Source: Bacillus pumilus (GTDB taxonomy: Bacteria > Bacillota > Bacilli > Bacillales > Bacillaceae). From it: DNA of 55,395 nt. The notes under the pieces were generated by a model. That model had not been told where the DNA came from. It ran no database searches and was given only the letters and a program-made list of their open reading frames with translations. Position 1 is the stretch's first letter, and each line of letters starts with the position of its first letter. Shown here piece by piece: positions 21,002 to 29,593 of this stretch. A program made the translations under genes and the position numbers. The stretch spans positions 1 through 55,395 of the forward strand of contig MKZN01000020.1 of assembly GCA_001938995.1 (NCBI GenBank), in the 5' to 3' direction.

Positions 21002-22372
21002 ATGGATAAGCGGTTCGCAGTGATTTTAGCAGCGGGAAAAGGAACGAGAATGAAGTCAAAGCTATATAAGGTACTTCATCCAGTTTGCGGAAAACCAATG
21101 GTCGAGCATGTGGCGGACGAAGTATTAAAGCTATCGTTAGCTAAACTTGTGACGATTGTCGGTCATGGTGCAGAGGACGTCAAGGAACAGCTTGGGGACA
21201 GAAGTGAATATGCACTTCAAGAAGAACAGCTGGGAACAGCACATGCCGTTAAACAAGCAAAGTCGTTCCTTTCGCACGAAAAGGGAACAACCATTGTCAT
21301 TTGTGGAGATACGCCATTATTGACAGCGGAAACAATGGAAGCCATGTTAAGTGAGCATCAAAGACATCAAGCGAAAGTAACCATTTTAACAGCACAGGCG
21401 GATAATCCAACAGGCTATGGCCGTATCATTCGTGACGAAACAGGTGCTGTCGTGAAGATTGTGGAGCATAAAGATGCGACTGATGCTGAACGTCAAGTGA
21501 ATGAAATTAATACAGGAACCTATTGCTTTTCAAATGAAGATCTTTTCCGTGTGATTGAGCAAGTGTCAAATGAAAATGCGCAGGGTGAATACTATTTACC
21601 AGATGTCATTGAAATTTTAAAAAATGAAGGGCAAACGGTTGCAGCTTATCAAACGCCGCATTTTGAAGAAACACTTGGAGTAAACGATCGAATCGCTCTA
21701 TCACAAGCAGAGCAGTTCATGAAGAGACGTATTAATCATCAGCATATGAAAAATGGTGTAACCTTGATTGATCCTGAGAACACATATATCTCGCCAGATG
21801 CTGTCATCGGTGAAGATACAATCATTTATCCTGGAACGGTTATCAAAGGGAATGTGGAAATTGGTGCAGACGCTACAATTGGGCCGAACACTGAAATTGT
21901 TAATAGCACCATCGGAGACCGAACAGTAATGAAGCAATCTGTTGTCTGCGATAGTGAAGTTGGGGTTGATGTGACAATTGGTCCATTTGCTCATATTCGC
22001 CCATTGTCGAAAATTGGCAATGAAGTGAAGATTGGGAATTTTGTCGAAATCAAGAAGACCGTATTCGGTGACCGCAGTAAAGCATCTCACCTAAGCTATA
22101 TTGGGGATGCAGAGGTTGGAACCGATGTGAACCTTGGTTGTGGATCGATTACGGTTAACTATGATGGGAAGAACAAATTCTTAACGAAGATTGAAGATGG
22201 CGCCTTTATTGGATGCAATTCAAATCTCGTAGCACCAGTCACAGTCGGAAAAGGGGCTTATGTTGCAGCCGGTTCAACGGTCACAGAAGATGTGCCGCAG
22301 GATGCATTGTCTATTGCAAGAGCAAGACAAGTCAATAAAGAAGATTATGTGAAAAATATTCATAAAAAATAA
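21002..22372 (+). CDS. glmU: Bifunctional GlmU: N-acetylglucosamine-1-phosphate uridyltransferase / glucosamine-1-phosphate acetyltransferase
   Basis: This 456-residue enzyme makes UDP-GlcNAc for peptidoglycan and teichoic acid. The N-terminal uridyltransferase has [19 protein letters not shown] (residues about 9-27) and CGDTPLLT near 101. The C-terminal left-handed beta helix has many hexapeptide repeats ([14 protein letters not shown]...) with catalytic HLSYIGDAE near 362. The start at 21002 follows TTGGAGG; an upstream in-frame ATG at 20972 precedes it. prs follows 22 bases later. Length equals B. subtilis GcaD. Confidence 0.96.
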   Translation: MDKRFAVILAAGKGTRMKSKLYKVLHPVCGKPMVEHVADEVLKLSLAKLVTIVGHGAEDVKEQLGDRSEYALQEEQLGTAHAVKQAKSFLSHEKGTTIVICGDTPLLTAETMEAMLSEHQRHQAKVTILTAQADNPTGYGRIIRDETGAVVKIVEHKDATDAERQVNEINTGTYCFSNEDLFRVIEQVSNENAQGEYYLPDVIEILKNEGQTVAAYQTPHFEETLGVNDRIALSQAEQFMKRRINHQHMKNGVTLIDPENTYISPDAVIGEDTIIYPGTVIKGNVEIGADATIGPNTEIVNSTIGDRTVMKQSVVCDSEVGVDVTIGPFAHIRPLSKIGNEVKIGNFVEIKKTVFGDRSKASHLSYIGDAEVGTDVNLGCGSITVNYDGKNKFLTKIEDGAFIGCNSNLVAPVTVGKGAYVAAGSTVTEDVPQDALSIARARQVNKEDYVKNIHKK

Positions 22373-22394
22373 TCCAAATATCCGGAGGTTTACC

Positions 22395-23348
22395 ATGTCT
22401 AATCGTTATGCTGATGCGAATTTAAAGATATTCTCTCTGAATTCGAACCCTGAACTTGCTAAAGAAATTGCCGAGCGTATCGGAGTGGATGTAGGAAAGA
22501 GCTCTGTTAAACGTTTTAGTGACGGTGAAGTCCAAATCAACATTGAAGAGAGTATTCGCGGCTGTGATTGCTACGTCATTCAATCAACAAGTGCTCCCGT
22601 CAATGAGCACATTATGGAATTATTGATTATGGTAGATGCGCTGAAACGTGCTTCTGCGAAAACAGTTAACATTGTGATTCCTTATTATGGATATGCGCGT
22701 CAAGATCGTAAAGCAAAACCTCGTGAGCCAATTACGGCGAAGCTTTTTGCAAACTTGCTTGAAACAGCAGGTGCTACTCGTGTCATTGCACTTGACCTAC
22801 ATGCACCACAAATCCAAGGATTCTTTGATATTCCAATCGATAACTTAATGGCTGTGCCAATTTTAACGAAATATTTCGAGCAGAAAAACTTGAATGATAT
22901 CGTGGTGGTTTCTCCTGATCATGGTGGTGTGACACGTGCGCGTAAAATGGCAGATCGCTTGAAAGCACCGATCGCAATCATCGATAAACGTCGTCCGAAA
23001 CCAAACGTTGCTGAAGTCATGAACATCATCGGTAACATCGAAGGCAAAACGGCGATCTTGATTGACGATATCATTGATACAGCTGGTACCATTACACTAG
23101 CAGCCAATGCCTTAGTCGAAAATGGAGCGGCTGAAGTATATGCTTGCTGTACTCACCCAGTCTTATCTGGGCCAGCGGTAGAACGTATCACAAACTCCAA
23201 AATCAAGGAATTGGTTGTCACTAACAGTATTCATTTAACAGATGATAAGAAAGTAGAAAAGTTCATTCCACTTTCCGTTGGGCCTTTGCTTGCAGAAGCC
23301 ATCATCCGTGTACATGAAGAAGAATCTGTTAGCTACCTTTTTAGCTAA
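22395..23348 (+). CDS. prs: Ribose-phosphate pyrophosphokinase
   Basis: This 317-residue enzyme makes PRPP from ribose-5-phosphate and ATP, for nucleotides, histidine and tryptophan. Visible motifs are the ATP flexible-loop region [16 protein letters not shown] near 97, the cation-binding [11 protein letters not shown] near 131, and the PRPP loop [11 protein letters not shown] near 220. ATCCGGAGG precedes ATG 22395. It is cotranscribed with glmU. Its product is the effector of PurR and a substrate of HprT, both encoded in this window. Confidence 0.97.
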   Translation: MSNRYADANLKIFSLNSNPELAKEIAERIGVDVGKSSVKRFSDGEVQINIEESIRGCDCYVIQSTSAPVNEHIMELLIMVDALKRASAKTVNIVIPYYGYARQDRKAKPREPITAKLFANLLETAGATRVIALDLHAPQIQGFFDIPIDNLMAVPILTKYFEQKNLNDIVVVSPDHGGVTRARKMADRLKAPIAIIDKRRPKPNVAEVMNIIGNIEGKTAILIDDIIDTAGTITLAANALVENGAAEVYACCTHPVLSGPAVERITNSKIKELVVTNSIHLTDDKKVEKFIPLSVGPLLAEAIIRVHEEESVSYLFS

Positions 23349-23361
23349 ATCTTCTATGAAA

Positions 23362-23392
23362 AAAGGCCCTAGGCAGTTGCTTAGGGTCTTTT
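23362..23392 (+). terminator. glmU-prs terminator
   Basis: AGGCCCTA pairs with TAGGGTCT around a 10-base loop partly paired itself (GGC/TTGC), followed by TTTT. Confidence 0.8.
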
Positions 23393-23426
23393 GTGAGTTT
23401 ACTCACGTATAAATAATGCCAAAGAT

Positions 23427-23452
23427 GTTTAAAATGATTCGGTAATGGGTAT
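23427..23452 (+). promoter_or_regulatory. Sigma-B promoter of ctc
   Basis: GTTTAA (23427-23432), 14 bases, and GGGTAT (23447-23452) match the sigma-B consensus (GTTTAA, N12-15, GGGWAT) perfectly. ctc is the classical sigma-B reporter gene. Confidence 0.92.
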
Positions 23453-23493
23453 GTATGAAGTAGTGACAAAAAAGAAATAGGATGGTGCTGAAA

Positions 23494-24114
23494 ATGGCAA
23501 CTTTAAAAGTAAATAAAAGAACTGATTTCAAACGTTCCACACTGCAAAAAATCCGTCTTTCAGGACATGTTCCTGGTGTCATATACGGAAAGAATACAGA
23601 CAGCCTTGCTGTGTCATTAGACAGTATCGATTTATTGAAGACATTGCGTGATGAAGGAAAGAACACCATTATCACACTAGATGTCAACGGTGAAACAAAA
23701 TCTGTCATGGTCACGGAGTTACAAACAGATCCGCTGAAAAATGAGCTTGTCCACGCTGATTTCCAAGTGGTCGACTTACAGCGTGAAATTGAAGCAGATG
23801 TACCAGTACAGCTAATTGGCGAATCCAAAGGGGCAAAAGATGGCGGTGTGCTTCAGCAGCCACTATTCGAAGTATCCATCACAGCGAAACCAAAGGATAT
23901 CCCTCAGAATATTGAAGTTGATATTACAAATTTAGAAGTGAATGATGTACTAACAGTCGGTGATCTGTCTGCTCAGTCATCTTATCAAATTAATAACGAT
24001 CCAGAAGAAGTCGTAGCATCTATTTTACCGCCTCAGCAATCTAAGGTTCCAGAGCCTGATAGTGAAGAAAAGCCAAAGGAGCCAGAGGCGATTAAACAAA
24101 AGGCTGACGATTGA
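23494..24114 (+). CDS. ctc: General stress protein Ctc, ribosomal protein L25/TL5 family
   Basis: This 206-residue protein binds 5S rRNA in ribosomes under stress. The N-terminal L25 domain (about 3-92) and C-terminal TL5 beta domain (about 95-185, with GGVLQQPLFEV) are followed by an acidic tail. ATG 23494 is preferred because it gives the family start MATLKVNKRTDF; ATG 23482 in frame would add four residues. A perfect sigma-B promoter lies 41 bases upstream and a terminator follows, so it is a stress-induced single gene. Confidence 0.95.
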   Translation: MATLKVNKRTDFKRSTLQKIRLSGHVPGVIYGKNTDSLAVSLDSIDLLKTLRDEGKNTIITLDVNGETKSVMVTELQTDPLKNELVHADFQVVDLQREIEADVPVQLIGESKGAKDGGVLQQPLFEVSITAKPKDIPQNIEVDITNLEVNDVLTVGDLSAQSSYQINNDPEEVVASILPPQQSKVPEPDSEEKPKEPEAIKQKADD

Positions 24115-24133
24115 GAATAACTGGTCAATTAGA

Positions 24134-24162
24134 GACGTAACCCTCCCGCGGTTGCGTCTTTT
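24134..24162 (+). terminator. ctc terminator
   Basis: A 9-bp stem GACGTAACC with GGTTGCGTC (24134-24142 with 24150-24158, one G-T pair), followed by TTTT. Confidence 0.8.
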
Positions 24163-24260
24163 GTGCTAGAATGAAAAGAATTCATACGTTTTGCATGAGG
24201 CAATCCAATTGGCTCATTTTTTAGGCGTGTGGATGTGTGACAAAGGAGGTTGTTCGTTTC

Positions 24261-24827
24261 ATGATTGCATTCGTTGGATTGGGGAATCCAGGAAGAGAAT
24301 ATGAAAAAACAAGACATAATGTCGGTTTTATGACAATAGATGAATTATCAAAAAAATGGGACATCCCATTAAATCAGTCAAAATTTAATGGACAATATGG
24401 AACGGGGTTTGTTTCGGGGCAAAAGGTTCTACTTGTGAAGCCTCTTACATATATGAACTTATCAGGGGAATGCGTGCGTCCGCTTTTGGATTACTACGAC
24501 ATTCCTCTTGAAGATGTGAAAGTGATCTATGATGATCTCGACTTACCTGCTGGGCGAATCCGCTTGCGTACAAAGGGAAGTGCAGGAGGGCATAATGGGA
24601 TTAAATCTTTGATTCAGCACCTGGGCTCACCTGAGTTTGACAGATTCCGCATAGGGATTGGACGTCCGCAAAATGGCATGAAGGTGGTTGATTACGTACT
24701 GGGGCGTTTCACGGAAGACGAGCAACCTGATATAGCGTCCGCCATTCAAGCCTCTGTTGAAGCTTGTGAAGCCGCTTTAACGAAGTCTTTTTTAGAAGTG
24801 ATGAATGATTTTAACAAGAAGGTATAA
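24261..24827 (+). CDS. pth: Peptidyl-tRNA hydrolase
   Basis: This 188-residue essential enzyme (SpoVC in B. subtilis) cleaves peptidyl-tRNAs dropped from ribosomes so that tRNA is recycled. Catalytic His19 and Asn9 are in [18 protein letters not shown], with the [13 protein letters not shown] loop near 92 and [12 protein letters not shown] near 107. The start at 24261 is set by AAAGGAGG; an in-frame GTG at 24237 lies before it. The sigma-F promoter of fin overlaps its last codons. Confidence 0.96.
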   Translation: MIAFVGLGNPGREYEKTRHNVGFMTIDELSKKWDIPLNQSKFNGQYGTGFVSGQKVLLVKPLTYMNLSGECVRPLLDYYDIPLEDVKVIYDDLDLPAGRIRLRTKGSAGGHNGIKSLIQHLGSPEFDRFRIGIGRPQNGMKVVDYVLGRFTEDEQPDIASAIQASVEACEAALTKSFLEVMNDFNKKV

Positions 24828-24851
24828 GAATGATAAGCAAAGCACATACTG
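24822..24851 (+). promoter_or_regulatory. Sigma-F-type promoter of fin
   Basis: GTATA (24822-24826), 15 bases, and GCACATACTG (24842-24851) fit the sigma-F consensus at all but one fixed base. The -35 element lies within the pth stop region. Confidence 0.8.
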
Positions 24852-24882
24852 TTCATAACATCTCAGCATTGGAGGATCACGT

Positions 24883-25113
24883 ATGGCTTTGCATTATTAC
24901 TGTCGGCACTGTGGTGTGAAAGTTGGCAGTTTAGATGATTCCGCTGTCCAAAGTGAAGCACTTGGATTTCATCACTTAACAAATGAGGAAAGAAACGATA
25001 TGATTTCTTATAGGGAAAATGGTGATTTACATGTACAAACCATTTGTGAGGATTGCCAAGAGGCGCTCGAAAGAAATCCTGATTACCATCAGTATCATAC
25101 TTTTATTCAATAA
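24883..25113 (+). CDS. fin: Anti-sigma-F factor Fin (YabK)
   Basis: This 76-residue protein inhibits sigma-F late in forespore development and helps the switch to sigma-G in B. subtilis. It shows a zinc-ribbon-like pattern, Cys7/Cys10 and Cys55/Cys58. TTGGAGG precedes ATG 24883. The sigma-F promoter upstream implies the known negative feedback: sigma-F makes its own inhibitor. A terminator follows, separating it from mfd. Confidence 0.94.
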   Translation: MALHYYCRHCGVKVGSLDDSAVQSEALGFHHLTNEERNDMISYRENGDLHVQTICEDCQEALERNPDYHQYHTFIQ

Positions 25114-25149
25114 AAAGCTTTGGTGTAGCTACTAGACCAAAGCGTTTTT
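25114..25149 (+). terminator. fin terminator
   Basis: GCTTTGGT (25117-25124) pairs with ACCAAAGC (25136-25143), followed by GTTTTT. Confidence 0.85.
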
Positions 25150-25180
25150 CTGTTTTAAACAAACAGGGAGGAGGAGCCAA

Positions 25181-28100
25181 ATGAAAAACATACAAACATT
25201 TATCAAACAAAGCGATGATTTTCGGTCCATTTTTAATGGGCTAAAGGAAGGGTTAAAAGAACAGCTGCTCGCCGGACTATCAGGCTCCGTCAGATCTTTA
25301 TTTACAGCGGCCATATCAGATGAATTACAGCGGCCGATGTTTATTGTGACACACAACTTATATCAAGCGCAGAAGGTAATGGATGATCTATCGAGTATTA
25401 TTACAGATCGATCCGTCCTACTTTATCCTGTAAATGAACTTATTGCATCCGAGATTGCGGTCGCTAGCCCTGAGCTAAGAGCGCAGCGTCTAGATGTGCT
25501 GAATCGACTAGCCAATGGAGAAAACCCCATTGTCGTGACCCCGGCAGCCGCAGTGCGCCGAATGCTTCCACCGGTTGAGCTCTGGAAGGAGAGCCAGATC
25601 CATTTGAAGATCGGTGAAGAAATTGACTTGGAGGCGTTTTCAAAACAACTTGTACAAATCGGTTACGACCGGACGTCAATGGTTGCGGCGCCCGGAGATT
25701 TTAGTGTGCGCGGAGGAATCATCGATATCTATTCGTTAACGGAGGATCACCCAATTCGGATTGAACTATTTGATACAGAAGTAGACTCGATTCGGACCTT
25801 CCATTCTGATACACAACGTTCCATAGAAACGCTCAAGGAGATCAAGGTTGGCCCAGCGAAAGAGCTGATTGTCAGAGGACCTGAGCGAGTGAGGGCGATT
25901 GAACTTCTTGACCAAGGACTTGCAAAGAGCTTGAAGAAGTTCAATTCTGATCAACAGAAAGAGCTGCTACACCAGAATATTTCTGCTGACCGTGAGAAGC
26001 TTCTAGAAGGTATCGTCACACAAGAGATGACCAAGTACCTATCATACTTCTATGAAAAGCCTGCTAGTTTGCTAGATTATACATCGCAAGATACGATGAT
26101 CATTCTAGACGAAATTAGCAGAATTCAGGAGATGGAAGAACAGCTTGAAAAGGAAGAAGCAGATTGGACGATTAGTTTGTTGGAGGATGGCAATATACTT
26201 CACGATTTACCACTATCCTTCCCGTTCCAAGAGCTAATGAATCAGCAATCAAGGCCCATTCTGTACTACTCCTTGTTCTTAAGACATGTTCAGCAGACGA
26301 GTCCTCAAAATATTGTCAATGTATCTAGTAAACAGATGCAGAATTTCCATGGGCAGATGAACGTGCTTGCCAGTGAAATAGAACGTTACAAGAAACAAAA
26401 TTATACCGTTGTCTTTTTAGGTGCAGATGAAGAGCGGACGCAGAAACTGTCGTCTGTCTTACATGATTATGATATAGAGGCAGCCCTTGCCAATCATGAT
26501 GCAGAGCTTGTGAGCGGGCAAGTGTATATTTTACAAGGTGAGCTTCAAACCGGCTTTGAATTGCCATTATCGAAAATTGCCATCATCACAGAAGGCGAAC
26601 TATTCAAGAAGCGTGTGAAGAAGCAAGCGCGTAAGCAAAAGCTGACGAATGCAGAGCGAATCAAGAGCTATTCAGAGCTTCAGGTCGGCGATTACGTGGT
26701 GCACATTAACCACGGGATCGGAAAATATCTAGGTATTGAAACACTTGAAATCGGCGGCATTCATAAAGATTATTTAAATATTCATTATCAAGGAAGCGAC
26801 AAGCTTTACGTGCCGGTTGAACAAATTGACCAGGTGCAAAAATATGTAGGTTCGGAAGGAAAAGAACCGAAGCTGTACAAACTAGGCGGCAGTGACTGGA
26901 AACGCGTGAAGAAAAAGGTGGAATCATCCGTTCAGGACATTGCAGATGATCTTATCAAGCTGTATGCAGAACGTGAAGCAAGTAAGGGCTACGCCTTTTC
27001 TCCTGACCATGAAATGCAGCGACAGTTTGAATCTGCTTTCCCGTACCAAGAAACGGATGATCAAATCCGCTCAATTCACGAAATCAAAAAAGACATGGAG
27101 CGGGAACGTCCAATGGACCGCCTGCTTTGTGGAGATGTGGGATATGGGAAAACAGAGGTAGCCATTCGAGCTGCCTTCAAGGCGATAGCTGACGGGAAGC
27201 AGGTCGCATTACTTGTACCAACCACCATTTTGGCACAGCAACATTTTGATACGATTATGGAACGGTTCCAAGATTACCCTGTGAAAATCGCACAGCTTAG
27301 CCGTTTCCGTACCCGAAAAGAAGCAACCGAAACATTAAAAGAGTTAAAGAATGGAACGGTTGATATGGTCATCGGAACGCACCGTCTTCTTTCAAAAGAC
27401 ATCGTGTACAAGGATTTAGGTCTGTTGATCATTGATGAGGAACAGCGTTTTGGCGTCACACATAAAGAAAAGATCAAGCAAATGAAAGCCAATATTGATG
27501 TCCTGACATTAACGGCAACGCCAATTCCACGTACGCTTCATATGTCGATGCTTGGCGTCCGAGATCTATCAGTCATTGAAACGCCACCAGAAAACCGTTT
27601 CCCTGTCCAAACATACGTCGTGGAGTACAATGGTGCTTTGGTGAGAGAGGCGATCGAGCGAGAGCTGGCACGAGGTGGTCAAGTGTACTTCCTTTACAAT
27701 CGTGTCGAAGATATTGAGCGGAAAGCAGATGAACTTTCAATGCTTGTCCCAGATGCAAAAGTCAGCTACGCACATGGGAAAATGAGTGAGAACGAACTAG
27801 AATCAGTGATGATCAATTTTCTTGAGGGTGAATCAGATGTATTGGTCAGTACAACCATCATTGAAACGGGTGTAGATATTCCAAATGTGAACACACTCAT
27901 TGTACATGATGCTGATAAAATGGGGCTCTCTCAGCTGTACCAATTAAGAGGACGAGTCGGGCGCTCGAATCGGGTAGCATATGCTTATTTCACGTATAGA
28001 AAAGACAAGGTTCTTTCTGAAGTAGCAGAAAAAAGACTACAGGCCATTAAAGAATTCACAGAGCTTGGATCAGGCTTTAAAATTGCCATGCGCGATTTAA

Positions 28101-28714
28101 CCATCCGGGGCGCCGGAAACTTACTTGGTGCACAACAGCATGGTTTCATTGACTCTGTTGGGTTCGATCTTTATTCCCAAATGCTGAAAGAAGCGATTGA
28201 GGAAAGAAGAGGCGATACGACAGCCCAAGAGAAATTCGAGCCGGAAATTGACCTGCAAATTGATGCCTATATCCCAGAAACCTATATTTCTGATGGCAAA
28301 CAAAAAATCGAAATGTATAAGCAATTTAGAGCCATTGGTTCAATTGAAGAACGTAAAGAGCTTCAAGATGAAATGATCGACCGATTCGGAGAATATCCGC
28401 AAGAAGTGGCTGATTTGTTCACGATTGCTACGATGAAGGTCTACGCTGTGCAGGAGCGGGTTGAGTTGATCAAGATGGAGAAGGGCATTGTCAGACTCAC
28501 CCTAGATGAGAAAGCGAGCAGTGAGATCGATGGCCAAAAATTATTTGAACTTGGCAGCCGGTATGGACGTGACATCGGATTAGGGATGGAAGGCAGTAAG
28601 CTAATGATCTCTGTCCAAACGAAGGGCAAGAAGACCGAAGAATGGCTGAGGGTCGTTCTTAGCATGCTTCGAGGCCTGCAAGAAGTGAAAAAAGAGACCA
28701 TCCCATCTTCATAA
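25181..28714 (+). CDS. mfd: Transcription-repair coupling factor Mfd
   Basis: This 1177-residue DNA translocase removes RNA polymerase stalled at lesions and recruits UvrA. The N-terminal UvrB-like domain (about 1-350) precedes a CarD-like RNA-polymerase interaction domain (about 490-560, with GDYVVHINHGIGKYLG). The helicase motor carries Walker A GDVGYGKTEV near 651 and DEEQ near 751. The TRG motif (QLRGRVGRSNR-type text, about 925) and C-terminal D7 follow. GGGAGGAGG precedes ATG 25181. Length equals B. subtilis Mfd. Confidence 0.97.
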   Translation: MKNIQTFIKQSDDFRSIFNGLKEGLKEQLLAGLSGSVRSLFTAAISDELQRPMFIVTHNLYQAQKVMDDLSSIITDRSVLLYPVNELIASEIAVASPELRAQRLDVLNRLANGENPIVVTPAAAVRRMLPPVELWKESQIHLKIGEEIDLEAFSKQLVQIGYDRTSMVAAPGDFSVRGGIIDIYSLTEDHPIRIELFDTEVDSIRTFHSDTQRSIETLKEIKVGPAKELIVRGPERVRAIELLDQGLAKSLKKFNSDQQKELLHQNISADREKLLEGIVTQEMTKYLSYFYEKPASLLDYTSQDTMIILDEISRIQEMEEQLEKEEADWTISLLEDGNILHDLPLSFPFQELMNQQSRPILYYSLFLRHVQQTSPQNIVNVSSKQMQNFHGQMNVLASEIERYKKQNYTVVFLGADEERTQKLSSVLHDYDIEAALANHDAELVSGQVYILQGELQTGFELPLSKIAIITEGELFKKRVKKQARKQKLTNAERIKSYSELQVGDYVVHINHGIGKYLGIETLEIGGIHKDYLNIHYQGSDKLYVPVEQIDQVQKYVGSEGKEPKLYKLGGSDWKRVKKKVESSVQDIADDLIKLYAEREASKGYAFSPDHEMQRQFESAFPYQETDDQIRSIHEIKKDMERERPMDRLLCGDVGYGKTEVAIRAAFKAIADGKQVALLVPTTILAQQHFDTIMERFQDYPVKIAQLSRFRTRKEATETLKELKNGTVDMVIGTHRLLSKDIVYKDLGLLIIDEEQRFGVTHKEKIKQMKANIDVLTLTATPIPRTLHMSMLGVRDLSVIETPPENRFPVQTYVVEYNGALVREAIERELARGGQVYFLYNRVEDIERKADELSMLVPDAKVSYAHGKMSENELESVMINFLEGESDVLVSTTIIETGVDIPNVNTLIVHDADKMGLSQLYQLRGRVGRSNRVAYAYFTYRKDKVLSEVAEKRLQAIKEFTELGSGFKIAMRDLTIRGAGNLLGAQQHGFIDSVGFDLYSQMLKEAIEERRGDTTAQEKFEPEIDLQIDAYIPETYISDGKQKIEMYKQFRAIGSIEERKELQDEMIDRFGEYPQEVADLFTIATMKVYAVQERVELIKMEKGIVRLTLDEKASSEIDGQKLFELGSRYGRDIGLGMEGSKLMISVQTKGKKTEEWLRVVLSMLRGLQEVKKETIPSS

Positions 28715-28733
28715 AATTTTGTTTGTCTCTCGT

Positions 28734-28762
28734 GTATATTACGTTTGATGTGAAGGATACTA
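28734..28762 (+). promoter_or_regulatory. Sigma-G-like promoter of spoVT
   Basis: GTATA (28734-28738), 17 bases, and GATACTA (28756-28762) resemble the sigma-G consensus (GNATR, N17-18, CATNNTA) with one mismatch. spoVT is a known sigma-G gene. Confidence 0.6.
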
Positions 28763-28777
28763 AGCCCAGGTTCAAGT

Positions 28778-28821
28778 GGTGAATGTTGCATAAAGTGGAC
28801 GCTTTTGCTCCACCATTCACC
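28778..28821 (+). promoter_or_regulatory. Nested inverted repeats in the spoVT leader
   Basis: GGTGAATG (28778-28785) pairs with CATTCACC (28814-28821), and inside it GTGGA (28795-28799) pairs with TCCAC (28809-28813). The inner right arm abuts the outer right arm. No T run follows, so it is not a terminator; it lies in the expected spoVT 5' leader. Confidence 0.6.
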
Positions 28822-28856
28822 CAATACATCATCAAACGAAAGAGAGGCAGCAGTGA

Positions 28857-29393
28857 ATGAAAGCAACTGGAATTGTACGCCGCATCGATGATCTAGGAAG
28901 AGTGGTTATTCCAAAGGAGATCCGCAGAACATTGCGCATCCGGGAAGGAGATCCACTTGAAATTTTTGTCGACCGCGATGGAGAAGTCATTTTGAAGAAA
29001 TACTCACCGATTAGTGAACTGGGGGACTTTGCGAAGGAATATGCTGATGCATTATTCGACAGTTTGGGTCATTCCGTCCTGATTTGTGATCGTGATACGT
29101 ATATTGCTGTATCCGGCAGTTCAAAAAAAGAGTATTTAAACAAATCCATTAGTGATTTACTTGAACGAACAATGGATCAGCGTAATTCTGTATTAGAGGA
29201 AAGCAAGAAGGAAATTCAAATTGTCGATGGTATTGATGATGACGTATCTGCTTATACCATTGCACCTATTGTTGCAAACGGAGATCCAATTGGCGCCGTC
29301 GTCTTATTCTCTAAAGAGCGTTCAATGGGAGAAGTGGAGCATAAAGCAGCAGAGACGGCAGCTGGCTTCTTAGCCCGTCAGATGGAACATTAG
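28857..29393 (+). CDS. spoVT: Stage V sporulation protein T, AbrB-like regulator
   Basis: This 178-residue transcription factor tunes sigma-G-dependent genes in the forespore. The N-terminal swapped-hairpin DNA-binding domain (1-53: MKATGIVRRIDDLGRVVIPK) is closely related to AbrB in this window, and a C-terminal GAF domain (about 60-175) follows. AGAGAGGCAGCAG precedes ATG 28857. Length equals B. subtilis SpoVT. It is monocistronic, with its own promoter and terminator. Confidence 0.97.
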   Translation: MKATGIVRRIDDLGRVVIPKEIRRTLRIREGDPLEIFVDRDGEVILKKYSPISELGDFAKEYADALFDSLGHSVLICDRDTYIAVSGSSKKEYLNKSISDLLERTMDQRNSVLEESKKEIQIVDGIDDDVSAYTIAPIVANGDPIGAVVLFSKERSMGEVEHKAAETAAGFLARQMEH

Positions 29394-29432
29394 GTCTAAT
29401 AATTCTATATCATTTCGATAAAAACGAGAGAT

Positions 29433-29467
29433 GCCGATAAAATCATGCGATTTTGTCGGCGTTTTTT
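29433..29467 (+). terminator. spoVT terminator
   Basis: A 12-bp stem (29433-29444 with 29449-29460, one G-T pair) with an ATGC loop, followed by GTTTTTT. Confidence 0.92.
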
Positions 29468-29537
29468 ATATTCACCTGAAACAAAACAGGGGTTGTGTCG
29501 TCTACTTCCTAGAAAGAAATGGCTTTCTGGGGACGTA

Positions 29538-29546
29538 TGTTATAAT
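29538..29546 (+). promoter_or_regulatory. Extended -10 promoter element of yabM
   Basis: TGTTATAAT (29538-29546) is a perfect extended -10, 48 bases before yabM; the -35 region is poor. It could drive yabM-yabN-rqcP. Confidence 0.55.
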
Positions 29547-29593
29547 GAGTGCGTTTATGAAGTAGATTTTGTTGATACATAAAGGAGTCATCC

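Noticed and set aside
23403..23828. Minus-strand open frame of 141 codons over ctc and its promoter
   Set aside because: It is antisense to a well-conserved gene, covers a perfect sigma-B promoter, has no ribosome binding site and resembles no known protein.
28441..28866. Minus-strand open frame of 141 codons over the mfd 3' end and spoVT leader
   Set aside because: It is a shadow of mfd coding sequence without a start signal; composition follows the opposite frame.
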